A stretch of DNA of 64,000 nucleotides from Mycobacterium sp. M26 (GCF_001494595.1 NZ_LN929908.1:124001-188000); one strand, 5' to 3'. Shown: positions 15,377 through 26,340, counted from the first letter of the stretch. Made by a program: numbers and translations. Notes: generated by a model not told the origin, from the letters alone.

Positions 15377-16282
15377 ATGGGTTTGCTCGACGGCCGGGTG
15401 GTCATCGTCACGGGTGCCGGTGGCGGTATCGGGCGCGCGCACGCACTGGCGTTCGCCGCCGAAGGGGCGCGCGTGGTGGTCAACGACATCGGCGTCGGGC
15501 TCGACGGGTCGCCGGCCGGTGGCGGTAGCGCCGCGCAGGGCGTCGTCGACGAAATCGTCGCTGCCGGTGGCGAAGCCGTCGCCAACGGCTCCAACGTGGC
15601 CGACTGGGCGCAGGCCGAGGCGCTGATCCAGACCGCCGTCGACACCTTCGGTGGCCTCGACGTCCTGGTGAACAACGCCGGCATCGTGCGCGACCGGATG
15701 TTCGTCAACACCTCCGAAGAGGAGTTCGACGCCGTCATCGCCGTGCACCTCAAGGGCCATTTCGCCACCATGAAGCACGCCGGTGCGTACTGGCGCGCCA
15801 AGTCCAAGGCCGGTGAGGCGGTCGACGCCCGCATCATCAATACCAGCTCGGGTGCCGGGCTGCAGGGCAGTGTCGGGCAGGCCAACTACAGCGCCGCCAA
15901 AGCGGGGATCGCTGCGCTGACCCTGGTGGCCGCCGCCGAGATGAGCCGGATCGGCGTAACCGTCAACGCGATCGCTCCGTCGGCACGGACTCGGATGACC
16001 GAGACCGTGTTCGCCGACATGATGTCCACCCAGGACCAGGCGTTCGACGCCATGGCGCCGGAGAACATCTCACCGCTGGTGGTCTGGCTCGGCAGTGTCG
16101 AGTCGCGTGACGTCACCGGCCGGGTTTTCGAGGTCGAGGGCGGCATCATCCGGGTCGCCGAGGGCTGGGCGCGCGGCGCGGACATCGACAAGGGTGATCG
16201 CTGGGATCCCGCCGAGCTGGGTCCGGTGGTCACCGACCTGCTGGCCAAGTCACGCGAGCCGCTGCCGGTATTCGGCGCCTAA
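15377..16282 (+). CDS. SDR oxidoreductase, Rv3548c-like
   Basis: 301 aa SDR of the longer multifunctional beta-oxidation subtype (relatives include Hsd4A). Seen: TGAGGGIGRAH, the insertion NDIGVGLDGSPAGGG, NNAGIVRDRMF and catalytic YSAAKAGI. Two ATGs are available, 15371 and 15377; the second is chosen because its spacing of 8 nt from the AAGGAG at 15363-15368 is normal, whereas the first leaves only 2 nt. Follows the Rv3549c-like gene directly. Related in sequence to hsd4A at the other end of the window. Confidence 0.87.
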   Translation: MGLLDGRVVIVTGAGGGIGRAHALAFAAEGARVVVNDIGVGLDGSPAGGGSAAQGVVDEIVAAGGEAVANGSNVADWAQAEALIQTAVDTFGGLDVLVNNAGIVRDRMFVNTSEEEFDAVIAVHLKGHFATMKHAGAYWRAKSKAGEAVDARIINTSSGAGLQGSVGQANYSAAKAGIAALTLVAAAEMSRIGVTVNAIAPSARTRMTETVFADMMSTQDQAFDAMAPENISPLVVWLGSVESRDVTGRVFEVEGGIIRVAEGWARGADIDKGDRWDPAELGPVVTDLLAKSREPLPVFGA

Positions 16283-16288
16283 GCCACT

Positions 16289-16354
16289 TCGCCGAACGGC
16301 CAGTTACGTCACGCTGCAGCGCGAAATGCGTGGCATAACTGGCCTTTCGCGGCG
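16289..16354. terminator. Long imperfect hairpin between convergent genes
   Basis: Arms 16289-16313 and 16328-16354 share CGCCG, GGCCAGTTA and CACGC blocks in inverted order, a stem of about 25 bp around a 14-nt loop. It fills the gap between the Rv3548c-like gene and the ddn-like gene, which converge. Confidence 0.65.
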
Positions 16355-16359
16355 GAAGG

Positions 16360-18376
<2,017 letters not shown>

Positions 18377-18377
18377 C

Positions 18378-18391
18378 TAGAACACGTTTCA
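18378..18391. promoter_or_regulatory. KstR operator upstream of fadA5
   Basis: TAGAACACGTTTCA fits the KstR consensus TNNAACNNGTTNNA. Lies 10 nt before the fadA5 start in the fadA5/cyp125 divergent region. Confidence 0.85.
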
Positions 18392-18456
18392 TTACTCTGA
18401 CAAGCGAGGATGCTTTTGCGCCTTTTGTCTGCGGTGGAGCCGTGTTTTACTGGCAC

Positions 18457-18470
18457 TAGAACACGTCATA
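18457..18470. promoter_or_regulatory. KstR-like operator upstream of cyp125
   Basis: TAGAACACGTCATA, matching TNNAACNNGTTNNA except for GTC in place of GTT. It is 17 nt before the cyp125 start. Two boxes 65 bp apart suggest separate control of the two divergent promoters. Confidence 0.75.
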
Positions 18471-18487
18471 TCGAGGAGCGCGCGATC

Positions 18488-19738
18488 ATGCCAACCCCCA
18501 ACCTGCCGCACGGATTCGACTTTCTGGATCCGGACCGCAACGTCAAGAAGTTGCCGGTCGAAGAGCTCGCTGAGCTGCGTGAGGTCGCGCCGATTTGGTG
18601 GTGCGAGCAGCCTATCGGAAAGGGTGGCTTCAACGACGGCGGCTACTGGGTGGTCACCAAGCACAAGGACGTCAAAGAGGTGTCCCGGCGCAACGACATC
18701 TTCTCGAGTTGGGAGAACGGCGCCATCCCGCAGTTCCCCGACGACATGGCGCGTGAGGACATCGATCTGCAGCGCTTCGTCATGCTGAACATGGACGGGG
18801 AGCACCATGACCGGCTGCGCCGGATCATCTCCAAGGGCTTCACGCCGCGGGCGGTCAACCGCCTGCAGGACGAGCTCAACGATCGCGCTCAGGCCATCGC
18901 GAAAGCCGCTGCGGCAGAGGGATCCGGTGACTTCGTCGAGCAGGTGTCCTGTGAGTTGCCGCTGCAGGCGATCGCCGGACTTCTGGGTGTGCCGCAGGAG
19001 GATCGCGAGAAGCTGTTCCGCTGGTCCAACGAGATGACCGGTGGTGAGGATCCGGAGTTCGCTGACGTCGACCCCAAGCAGTCCTCGATGGAGGTGCTCG
19101 CCTACGCCATGCACATGGCGGGGGTGAAGACGGCGAACCCCGGCGACGACATCGTCACCGCGCTGGTCAATGCCGATATCGACGGCGAGAAGCTGTCCGA
19201 AGACGAGTTCGGCTTCTTCGTGATGATGCTGGCGGTGGCCGGCAACGAGACCACCCGCAACTCCATCACCCACGGCATGATCGCCTTCGCGAACAACCCC
19301 GAACAGTGGGAGCTCTACAAGAAGGAGCGTCCGTCGACCGCGGCCGATGAAATCGTCCGGTGGGCCACCCCGGTCACCGCGTTCCAGCGCACCGCCCTCG
19401 AGGACTTCGAACTGAGCGGGGTGACCATCAAGAAGGGTCAGCGGGTCGTGATGTTCTACCGCTCGGCCAACTTCGACGAAGAGGTGTTCGACGATCCGCA
19501 CACCTTCAACATCCTGCGCGATCCGAACCCGCACGTCGGTTTCGGCGGCACCGGGGTGCACTACTGCATCGGGGCCAATCTGGCGCGGATGACCATCAAC
19601 CTGATCTTCAACGCCGTCGCTGATCACATGCCCGATCTCACTTCTATCGGCACGCCGGAGCGGTTACGTTCAGGATGGCTTAACGGCATCAAACACTGGC
19701 AGGTCGACTACACCGGTAAGACGCCGGCCACCGTCTAG
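18488..19738 (+). CDS. cyp125: CYP125, steroid C26/C27 monooxygenase
   Basis: 416 aa cytochrome P450, counterpart of Rv3545c. CYP125 oxidises C26/C27 of cholesterol or cholest-4-en-3-one to the alcohol and acid, starting side-chain degradation. Seen: I-helix AVAGNETTRNS with the acid-alcohol pair replaced by Glu-Thr, ExxR in EIVRWATP, and haem loop FGGTGVHYCIG with Cys360. The ATG at 18488 has an AGGAG upstream; the frame opens 26 codons earlier but that part crosses the KstR box. First gene of the operon that continues with fadE28. Confidence 0.93.
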   Translation: MPTPNLPHGFDFLDPDRNVKKLPVEELAELREVAPIWWCEQPIGKGGFNDGGYWVVTKHKDVKEVSRRNDIFSSWENGAIPQFPDDMAREDIDLQRFVMLNMDGEHHDRLRRIISKGFTPRAVNRLQDELNDRAQAIAKAAAAEGSGDFVEQVSCELPLQAIAGLLGVPQEDREKLFRWSNEMTGGEDPEFADVDPKQSSMEVLAYAMHMAGVKTANPGDDIVTALVNADIDGEKLSEDEFGFFVMMLAVAGNETTRNSITHGMIAFANNPEQWELYKKERPSTAADEIVRWATPVTAFQRTALEDFELSGVTIKKGQRVVMFYRSANFDEEVFDDPHTFNILRDPNPHVGFGGTGVHYCIGANLARMTINLIFNAVADHMPDLTSIGTPERLRSGWLNGIKHWQVDYTGKTPATV

Positions 19739-19761
19739 ACAACGACACGAGGAGGATTCGG

Positions 19762-20781
19762 GTGGATTTCACTCCGGACCCGGAACAGCAGGCTGTCGCC
19801 GATGTGGTGACCTCCGTCCTGGAGCGCGAGAACAGCTGGGAGGCATTGGTTTCCGGGGGCGTGACGGCCCTGGGCGTGCCCGAGCGACTCGGTGGTGACG
19901 GGGTCGGACTGCCCGAGGTCGCCACGGCGCTGACCGAGATCGGCCGCCACGGCACGGTCTCACCGGCACTGGCGACGCTGGGGCTGGGCCTGATCCCGTT
20001 GCTCGATCTGGCGTCCGAGGCCCAGCAGGACCGGTTCCTCAGCGGGGTGGCCAAGGGAGCGATCCTGTCGGCGGCGCTCAATGAGCCCGGGGCCTCGCTG
20101 CCGGACCGACCGGCGACCACACTGGCCGGTGGCAGGTTGAACGGCACCAAAGTTGCCGTCCCCTACGCGGAGCAGGCCGACTGGCTGGTGGTCACCGCTG
20201 ACAACGGGGTTGTGGTGGTCTCACCGCAGGCCGCCGGTGTCGAGCTGACGAAGACCCCGACCTCCACCGGCGGTGACGAGTACGCCGTCACCTTCACCGA
20301 CGTCGCCGTCGAGTCCGACGATGTACTCGACGGCGCGACCCCGCACCGGGTCAACCAGCTGGCCTCGGCCGCCATCGGCGCGTTCGCGGCCGGCCTGGTG
20401 GCCGGTGCGCTGAAGCTGACGGCGGGCTATGTCGCCAACCGTGAGCAGTTCGGCAGGCCGCTGTCCACCTTCCAGACGGTGGCCGCACAGCTGGCCGAGG
20501 TCTACATCGCCTCGCGCACACTGGCTTTGACCGCCAACTCGGTGATTTGGCGGCTAGCCGAGGGGCGCGACGCCGACGACGACATCGACGTCCTCGGCTA
20601 CTGGCTGACATCGCAGGCGTCGCCGGCGATGCAGACCTGCCATCACCTGCACGGCGGCATGGGTATGGACATCACCTACCCGATGCACCGGTATTACTCC
20701 ACGATCAAGGACCTCACCCGTCTATTGGGTGGCCCCTCTTATCGCCTCGACCTGGTGGGAGCGCAATGTTCATCGAACTGA
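19762..20781 (+). CDS. fadE28: FadE28 (ChsE2-type) acyl-CoA dehydrogenase subunit
   Basis: 339 aa, the same length as Rv3544c. FadE28 and FadE29 form a heterotetramer (ChsE1-ChsE2) that dehydrogenates the 3-carbon side chain of 3-oxo-4-pregnene-20-carboxyl-CoA. Seen: VPERLGGDGVGLPE in the N-terminal domain, REQFGRPLSTFQTV and the C-terminal HHLHGGMGMDITYPMHRYY. GTG start at 19762 with GAGGAGG a few bases upstream. Its 3' end overlaps fadE29 by 16 bp. Confidence 0.92.
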   Translation: MDFTPDPEQQAVADVVTSVLERENSWEALVSGGVTALGVPERLGGDGVGLPEVATALTEIGRHGTVSPALATLGLGLIPLLDLASEAQQDRFLSGVAKGAILSAALNEPGASLPDRPATTLAGGRLNGTKVAVPYAEQADWLVVTADNGVVVVSPQAAGVELTKTPTSTGGDEYAVTFTDVAVESDDVLDGATPHRVNQLASAAIGAFAAGLVAGALKLTAGYVANREQFGRPLSTFQTVAAQLAEVYIASRTLALTANSVIWRLAEGRDADDDIDVLGYWLTSQASPAMQTCHHLHGGMGMDITYPMHRYYSTIKDLTRLLGGPSYRLDLVGAQCSSN

Positions 20782-21929
20782 CCCCCGAGCAGCGTCAGCT
20801 GCAAGCCGAAATGCGGCAGTACTTCGCCAATCTCATCTCGCCCGAGGAGCGAGCGGAGATGGAGGTCGACCGCCACGGCAAGGCCTACCGCGCGATCATC
20901 AAGCGGATGGGCTCCGACGGCAAGCTCGGTGTGGGCTGGCCCAAGGAGTTCGGCGGCCACGGCTTCGGCCCCGTCGAGCAGTCCATCTTCGTCAACGAGG
21001 CGGCCCGTGCGGACGTCCCGCTGCCGGCGGTCACGCTGCAGACCGTGGGCCCCACCCTGCAGGTGTACGGCACCGAGGCGCAGAAGAAGAAGTTCCTGCC
21101 GGCGATCCTGGCCGGCGAGGTCCACTTCGCCATCGGATACTCCGAGCCGGAGGCCGGCACCGACCTCGCGTCGCTGCGTACCTCTGCGGTGCGGCAAGGT
21201 GACGAGTACATCGTCAACGGGCAGAAGATCTGGACCACCGGCGGGCATGACGCCGATTATGTCTGGCTGGCCTGCCGGACCGATCCGGATGCGGTGAAGC
21301 ACAAGGGGATTTCGATCCTCATCGTCGATACCACCGATCCGGGCTACTCCTGGACCCCGATCATCCTGTCCGACGGTGCGCACCACACCAATGCCACCTA
21401 CTACAACGATGTCCGGGTCCCGGTCGACATGCTCGTCGGCGAGGAGAATGCCGGCTGGCGGCTGATCACCACCCAGCTCAACCACGAACGCGTCATGCTC
21501 GGACCGGCCGGCCGGATCGCCGGGATCTACGACCGGGTACACGAGTGGGCGTCCAAGCCCGGCGGCAACGGCGTGACACCGCTGGACCACGACGACGTGC
21601 GCCGGCTGCTCGGTGAGATCAAGGCGATCTGGCGGGTCAACGAGCTGCTCAACTGGCAGGTCGCGGCCGCGGGCGAGACCATCGACATCGCGGATGCCGC
21701 TGCTACCAAGGTGTTTTCGACCGAGCGGATCCAGCGCATCGGCCGGCTCGCCGAGGAGATCGTGGGCAAGTACGGCAACCCGGCCGAGCCGCAGACCGGC
21801 GAACTGCTGGACTGGCTGGACTCGCAGACCAAGCGCAACCTCGTCATCACCTTCGGTGGTGGCGTCAACGAGGTGATGCGAGAACAGGTCGCCGCGTCGG
21901 GCCTCAAGGTGCCGCGGGTGCCTCGGTGA
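20766..21929 (+). CDS. fadE29: FadE29 (ChsE1-type) acyl-CoA dehydrogenase subunit
   Basis: 387 aa, counterpart of Rv3543c and partner of FadE28. Seen: WPKEFGGHGFGPVEQ, SEPEAGTDLASLRT and WTTGGHDADYVWLACRTDP, the flavin and substrate regions of the FadE26/29/30 group. The C-terminus FGGGVNEVMREQ is the counterpart of the usual GG-NEIQR motif. The start at ATG 20766 lies inside the last codons of fadE28. The stop overlaps the GTG of chsH2 (GTGA). Confidence 0.92.
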   Translation: MFIELTPEQRQLQAEMRQYFANLISPEERAEMEVDRHGKAYRAIIKRMGSDGKLGVGWPKEFGGHGFGPVEQSIFVNEAARADVPLPAVTLQTVGPTLQVYGTEAQKKKFLPAILAGEVHFAIGYSEPEAGTDLASLRTSAVRQGDEYIVNGQKIWTTGGHDADYVWLACRTDPDAVKHKGISILIVDTTDPGYSWTPIILSDGAHHTNATYYNDVRVPVDMLVGEENAGWRLITTQLNHERVMLGPAGRIAGIYDRVHEWASKPGGNGVTPLDHDDVRRLLGEIKAIWRVNELLNWQVAAAGETIDIADAAATKVFSTERIQRIGRLAEEIVGKYGNPAEPQTGELLDWLDSQTKRNLVITFGGGVNEVMREQVAASGLKVPRVPR

Positions 21930-22891
21930 GCGCAATTGACGACATCCGCGCGGCCGCGGAGAAGGTGAAGGCCGACGGAAAGAGCAAGCCGCGCACCGGC
22001 CGTCATCCGGTGAACCAGCCGATGATCGACCACTGGCTGGATGCCCTCGGCGACAAGAACCCGATCTACGTCGACGAGGCGGCTGCCAAGGATGCGGGCC
22101 ACCCCGGCACCGTCGCCCCGCCGGCGATGATCCAGGTCTGGACGATGATGGGTCTGGGCGGTGTGCGTCCCGACGACGATCCGCTGGGCAAGATCATCAC
22201 GCTGTTCGACGAGGCCGGCTACATCGGCGTGGTCGCCACCAACTGCGAGCAGACCTACCACCGCTACCTGCGTCCGGGCGAAGAGGTCAGTGTCAGTGCG
22301 GAACTGACCGACGTCGTCGGCCCCAAGACGACGGCACTGGGTGAGGGTTTCTTCATCACGCAGAAGATCACCTGGTCCGTCGGTGACGAAGATGTCGCCG
22401 AAATGATGTGGCGCATAATGAAGTTCATCCCCGCGGATAAGGCGCAGGCCGCGCCGTCGTCCGTCCCGGACGATCTGGACCCGGCGTTCATGATGCGGCC
22501 CGCGCCCTCGAAGGACACCCAGTTCTTCTGGGATGGTGTCAATGCGCACGAGCTGCGCCTGCAGAAGCGCCCGGACGGTACGTTGCAGCACCCGCCGGTT
22601 CCGGCGCTGTGGGCGGATAAAGAGGCCCCGTCCGACTACGTCGTCGCCAGCGGCAAGGGCACGGTGTTCAGCTTCGTCGTGCACCACGCGCCCAAGGTGC
22701 CCGGCCGCACGGTGCCGTTCGTGATCGCGCTCGTCGAACTCGAGGAGGGCGTGCGCATGCTCGGCGAGCTGCGCAACGTCGACCACTCGAAGGTGGAGAT
22801 CGGATTGCCGGTTCACGCAACGTATATCGACTTCCCGGCCGGTGAGGACGGGCCGGCGTGGACCCTGTATGCATGGGAGCCGGACGCATGA
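21926..22891 (+). CDS. chsH2: ChsH2, MaoC-DUF35 enoyl-CoA hydratase subunit
   Basis: 321 aa, counterpart of Rv3542c. The N-terminal about 180 residues are a MaoC-like hot-dog domain that pairs with ChsH1 to hydrate 3-oxo-4,17-pregnadiene-20-carboxyl-CoA; the C-terminal about 130 residues are a DUF35 OB-fold domain that binds the aldolase Ltp2. Seen: NPIYVDEAAAKDAGHPGTVAPP, NCEQTYHRYLRPGEEV, and the C-terminal GTVFSFVVHHAPKVPG and FVIALVELEEGVRMLG. A GTG start overlaps the fadE29 stop by four bases. Confidence 0.92.
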   Translation: MSAIDDIRAAAEKVKADGKSKPRTGRHPVNQPMIDHWLDALGDKNPIYVDEAAAKDAGHPGTVAPPAMIQVWTMMGLGGVRPDDDPLGKIITLFDEAGYIGVVATNCEQTYHRYLRPGEEVSVSAELTDVVGPKTTALGEGFFITQKITWSVGDEDVAEMMWRIMKFIPADKAQAAPSSVPDDLDPAFMMRPAPSKDTQFFWDGVNAHELRLQKRPDGTLQHPPVPALWADKEAPSDYVVASGKGTVFSFVVHHAPKVPGRTVPFVIALVELEEGVRMLGELRNVDHSKVEIGLPVHATYIDFPAGEDGPAWTLYAWEPDA

Positions 22892-23292
22892 GTGCACCGA
22901 CAGTGGAAGTAGGCACCAAGCTTCCCGAACTGGCTTTGTACGGAGATCCCACGTTCATCGTGTCGACGGCCATCGCCACCCGCGACTACCAGGATGTCCA
23001 CCACGACCGGGACAAGGCGCAGGCCAAGGGGTCCAAGGACATCTTCGTCAACATCCTCACCGACACCGGTCTGGTGCAGCGCTACATCACCGACTGGGCG
23101 GGGCCGAACGCGATCATCAAGACGATCGGGCTGCGCCTCGGTGTGCCGTGGTACGCCTACGACACGGTGACGTTCAAGGGTGAGGTGACCGCTGTCGAGG
23201 ACGGCCTGATCACCGTGAAAGTTGTTGGCAGCAATAGCCTCGGCGACCATGTGATCGCAACGTCGACGTTGACCATCGGAGGAAACGCCTGA
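22888..23292 (+). CDS. chsH1: ChsH1, MaoC enoyl-CoA hydratase subunit
   Basis: 134 aa MaoC hot-dog protein, counterpart of Rv3541c. It supplies the catalytic hydratase half of the ChsH1-ChsH2 heterotetramer. Seen: the hydratase motif RDYQDVHHDRDKA, in which Asp and His are the expected catalytic pair, and FVNILTDTGLVQRY. The ATG at 22888 overlaps the chsH2 stop; the in-frame ATG at 22858 lies inside chsH2. The stop overlaps the ltp2 start (TGATG). Confidence 0.92.
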   Translation: MSAPTVEVGTKLPELALYGDPTFIVSTAIATRDYQDVHHDRDKAQAKGSKDIFVNILTDTGLVQRYITDWAGPNAIIKTIGLRLGVPWYAYDTVTFKGEVTAVEDGLITVKVVGSNSLGDHVIATSTLTIGGNA

Positions 23293-24461
23293 TGCCCGGT
23301 GAGCTCTCGGGAAAAGCGGCCATCGCCGGTATCGGTGCCACGGACTTCTCCAAGAACTCCGGACGCAGTGAACTTCGGCTGGCCGCCGAGGCAGTGCTGG
23401 ATGCGCTCGACGACGCGGGTCTGACCCCCGCCGACGTCGACGGCATGGTGACGTTCACCATGGACTCCAATACCGAGGTGGCCGTCGCGCGCGCGACAGG
23501 TATCGGTGATCTGAAGTTCTTCTCCAAGATCCACCACGGTGGCGGTGCAGCGTGTGCGACGGTGCAGCAGGCCGCGATTGCGGTGGCCACCGGTGTCGCG
23601 GATTGTGTTGTGGCATACCGGGCTTTCAACGAGCGCTCGGGTATGCGGTTCGGCCAGGTGCAGCTGCGGCTGATCCAGGGTGCGGACTCCACCAGCGTGG
23701 ACAACTCGTTCTCCTACCCGCACGGTCTGTCCACCCCGGCTGCGCAGGTGGCGATGATCGCCAAGCGCTACATGCACCTGTCGGGTGCGACCAGTCGGGA
23801 CTTCGGCGCGATCTCGGTGGCCGACCGCAAGCATGCGGCCAACAATCCGAAGGCGTACTTCTACGGCAAGCCGATCACCATCGAGGAGCATCAGGAATCC
23901 CGCTGGATCGCCGAGCCGCTGCGGCTGCTGGACTGCTGCCAGGAGACTGACGGCGGCGTGGCCATCGTGGTTGTGTCAGCCGAGCGGGCCAAGGATCTCA
24001 AGCACCGCCCGGCGGTCATCGAGGCGGCCGCGCAGGGCTCCAGCCCGAACCAGTATTCGATGGTGAGCTACTACCGTCCGGAGTTGGATGGCCTGCCGGA
24101 GATGGGCCTGGTCGGCAAGCAGCTGTGGTCGCAGTCGGGTTTGAAGCCGACGGATATCCAGACCGCGATCCTCTATGACCACTTCACTCCCTTCACGCTG
24201 ATTCAGTTGGAGGAGTTGGGGTTCTGCGGGTGGGGTGAGGCCAAGGACTTCATCGCCGACGGTGCCATCGAGCTCGGCGGACGGCTGCCGATCAACACCC
24301 ACGGCGGTCAGCTGGGCGAGGCCTACATCCACGGCATGAACGGCATCGCCGAAGGTGTGCGTCAGCTGCGCGGAACCTCGGTGAACCAGGTGCCCGACGT
24401 CGAGCATGTGCTCGTCACCGCCGGTACCGGCGTGCCCACCTCAGGCCTCATCCTCGGCTAG
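23292..24461 (+). CDS. ltp2: Ltp2, steroid side-chain aldol lyase (thiolase-like)
   Basis: 389 aa, counterpart of Rv3540c. Ltp2, with the DUF35 domain of ChsH2, carries out the final retro-aldol cleavage of the side chain, giving androst-4-ene-3,17-dione (or its 1,4-diene) and propionyl-CoA. Seen: N-terminal AAIAGIGATDFSKNSGRSE, the thiolase-like segment KIHHGGGAACATVQQA, where the Cys is present, and NTHGGQLGEAYIHGMNG near the C-terminus. Last gene of the cyp125 operon; a palindromic element follows 19 nt later. Confidence 0.92.
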   Translation: MPGELSGKAAIAGIGATDFSKNSGRSELRLAAEAVLDALDDAGLTPADVDGMVTFTMDSNTEVAVARATGIGDLKFFSKIHHGGGAACATVQQAAIAVATGVADCVVAYRAFNERSGMRFGQVQLRLIQGADSTSVDNSFSYPHGLSTPAAQVAMIAKRYMHLSGATSRDFGAISVADRKHAANNPKAYFYGKPITIEEHQESRWIAEPLRLLDCCQETDGGVAIVVVSAERAKDLKHRPAVIEAAAQGSSPNQYSMVSYYRPELDGLPEMGLVGKQLWSQSGLKPTDIQTAILYDHFTPFTLIQLEELGFCGWGEAKDFIADGAIELGGRLPINTHGGQLGEAYIHGMNGIAEGVRQLRGTSVNQVPDVEHVLVTAGTGVPTSGLILG

Positions 24462-24480
24462 TTTTTCCGCTCCTTCCCGC

Positions 24481-24536
24481 CGAGCGTCACACCAGAGTGA
24501 CTCTGGGCACCGAGCGTCGCTCTCGTGTGACGCTCG
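24481..24536. repeat. Palindromic element left of the DUF559 gene
   Basis: Perfect 12-bp arms CGAGCGTCACAC at 24481-24492 and GTGTGACGCTCG at 24525-24536, with an inner CAGAGTGACTCTG palindrome at 24493-24505. It can act as the ltp2 terminator. A near-copy in inverted orientation lies at 25406-25461. Confidence 0.7.
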
Positions 24537-24571
24537 CCAAGCCTGTCAGTGGTCGGGGGCAGACTGCCGCC

Positions 24572-25444
24572 ATGATTGAGCCCTTTCTGGGAAGTGAGGC
24601 TGTCGCGGCGGGTGATCTCGCGAAGAGTGAGTTGCGCAGCCGCCGCTACACTCGGCTTTTCCCGAACGTGTACGTCGTGGCCACGGCGGATCCGGATCCA
24701 TCTCTACAGGCGCGAGCGGGGTGGCTATGGTCAGGGCGCCAAGCGGTCGTGGCGGGGCGATCTGCCGCCGCAGTCTTCGGCGCTCAGTGGATTGACCCGC
24801 AGACCCCGGTCGACCTGATTCACCGCAACCGCAACAGACTGCCCGGCATCGCCGTCCGGGGTGACCGTCTTGGTCATGACGAGATCATGGCCGTCGACGG
24901 TATGGCTGTCACGACTCCGGCGCGTACTGCGTTGGACGTGGCCTGTTGGTATCCACGAGCCACCGCACTAGCGGTCTTGGACGACCTCGCCCGGGCTGCC
25001 CCGTTTCGTATGGACGATGTCATGGCACTGCTCGAACGTTATCCCGGCCGCCGAGGCATCCGGCAGGCTCGGAACATCCTCGAGCTCGTTGACGCGGGCG
25101 CTCAGTCGCCAAGAGAGACCTGGCTACGTGTTCTCCTCATCGACGCGGGACTGCCGATTCCGACGACGCAGATTCCGGTCTACGACGACTACGGCCAGCT
25201 GGTGGGCTACCTCGACATGGGGTGGGAAGACATCAAGGTCGCTGCTGAGTACGACGGCGAACAACATCGCAAAGACCGGCGGCAGTACACGTGGGACGTC
25301 CGTCGGCTCGAAACGCTGGAACGCCTGGGGTGGATCGTGATCAGAGTTGTCGCCGGTGACCGTCCGATCGACATCATCCGACGCGTCAGCGAGGCAATTG
25401 CCCGTCGAGCGTCACATCAGAGTGGCGTTCGACGCTCAGCGTGA
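24572..25444 (+). CDS. DUF559 protein with AbiEi-like N-terminal domain
   Basis: 290 aa. The N-terminal part resembles the AbiEi-type antitoxin winged helix (AAGDLAKSELRSRRYTRLF then PNVYVV), a layout common in actinobacterial DUF559 proteins. The C-terminal part has the Vsr/PD-(D/E)XK-like DUF559 pattern: DMGWEDIKVAAEYDGEQH, then a Trp-Asp-Arg region and WIVIRVVAGD. The ATG at 24572 is preferred to one at 24497, which lies inside the palindrome. No cognate toxin lies next to it. It interrupts the sterol genes and is bracketed by two copies of a related palindrome; the right copy contains its stop codon. Unrelated to sterol catabolism by family; function unknown. Confidence 0.75.
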   Translation: MIEPFLGSEAVAAGDLAKSELRSRRYTRLFPNVYVVATADPDPSLQARAGWLWSGRQAVVAGRSAAAVFGAQWIDPQTPVDLIHRNRNRLPGIAVRGDRLGHDEIMAVDGMAVTTPARTALDVACWYPRATALAVLDDLARAAPFRMDDVMALLERYPGRRGIRQARNILELVDAGAQSPRETWLRVLLIDAGLPIPTTQIPVYDDYGQLVGYLDMGWEDIKVAAEYDGEQHRKDRRQYTWDVRRLETLERLGWIVIRVVAGDRPIDIIRRVSEAIARRASHQSGVRRSA

Positions 25445-25461
25445 CTCTGGTGTGACGTTCG
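25406..25461. repeat. Palindromic element right of the DUF559 gene
   Basis: Arms 25406-25423 and 25444-25461 pair at 16 of 18 positions (CGAGCGTCACATCAGAGT against ACTCTGGTGTGACGTTCG). It contains the DUF559 stop codon and lies between convergent genes. Read on the minus strand it aligns over most of its length with the element at 24481-24536. Confidence 0.7.
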
Positions 25462-25478
25462 GCGTGCGACCAACAAAC

Positions 25479-26339
25479 CTAGGCCGGGACGAACTCCACA
25501 TCGGAGAGCACGACGGCGTCGTCGCGACCGGGGGCGGTGACCACACCGACGTAGCGCCCGTCTTCTTTCCACGCGCTGACCTTGATGGTCTCGCCCGGGA
25601 AGACGACGCCGGCGAAGCGGGCACCGTAGCTACCGACCTGAGCGGCGTCCCCGTCGAGCAGAGTGTCGACCAGTGCCTTGCACGTCATGCCGTAGGTGCA
25701 CAGCCCGTGCAGGATCGGCCGCGGAAAGCCCGCTGCCGCAGCGAATTCCGGGTCGGAGTGCAGCGGATTGCGATCCCCGCACATGCGGTACAGCAGCGCC
25801 TGCTGGGGTGACACGGCGATCGAGATCTCATGGTCAGGTGCACGCTCGGGTGCGGCCACCGACGTCGACGGACCGCGCTCACCGCCGAAACCACCCTCAC
25901 CGCGGGCGAAGATCGACCGCTTGGTAGTCCACAGCAGCGTGCCGGAAGGGTCGGTCACCGTCATCTCGCTGACGATCACCGCGGCCTTGCCCTTGTCCCA
26001 GATCTCGGTGAACTTCTGCGCCGAGCGCGCCGTTCCGCTCGGCGGGATGGGCGCGGCCACCGTCACCGCCTCGCTGGCGTGCAGCACCTTGCTCAGCTCG
26101 ATGTCGATCCCGGGGAACTGCACCTTCGGCGCCTCGGTCATGTGGAAGCTGGCCGCCACGCTGCTGAACGTCGGCAGCACCTGCGGGGTTCCGTCGGTCA
26201 GGTAGCGCAGCTCGCGGGGGTCCATCGGGTCCTGGCCCGCCCCCAGACCCAGGTGGTACAGCTGCACATCGCTACTGCTCCACGAGAACTCGATGGGATC
26301 CAGCTCGGCGCCGAGTGCAACGTCGAGATCGATTGGCAT
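25479..26339 (-). CDS. hsd4B: Hsd4B/ChsH3-type MaoC enoyl-CoA hydratase
   Basis: 286 aa, the same length as Rv3538. Double hot-dog 2-enoyl-CoA hydratase acting in side-chain beta-oxidation of cholesterol (ChsH3 in recent nomenclature). Seen: N-terminal domain with YHLGLGAGQDPMDP and LPTFSSVAASFH; C-terminal catalytic hydratase-2 motif YRMCGDRNPLHSDPEFA followed by FPRPILHGLCTYG. The ATG at 26339 begins 1 nt after the kstD stop, so it is translated with kstD from the KstR-controlled promoter at 28056. Confidence 0.9.
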   Translation of the reverse strand: MPIDLDVALGAELDPIEFSWSSSDVQLYHLGLGAGQDPMDPRELRYLTDGTPQVLPTFSSVAASFHMTEAPKVQFPGIDIELSKVLHASEAVTVAAPIPPSGTARSAQKFTEIWDKGKAAVIVSEMTVTDPSGTLLWTTKRSIFARGEGGFGGERGPSTSVAAPERAPDHEISIAVSPQQALLYRMCGDRNPLHSDPEFAAAAGFPRPILHGLCTYGMTCKALVDTLLDGDAAQVGSYGARFAGVVFPGETIKVSAWKEDGRYVGVVTAPGRDDAVVLSDVEFVPA

Positions 26340-26340
26340 G

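Noticed and set aside
20739..21935. Minus-strand open frame of 398 codons
   Set aside because: Antisense to fadE29, whose motifs and overlaps with neighbours are clear.
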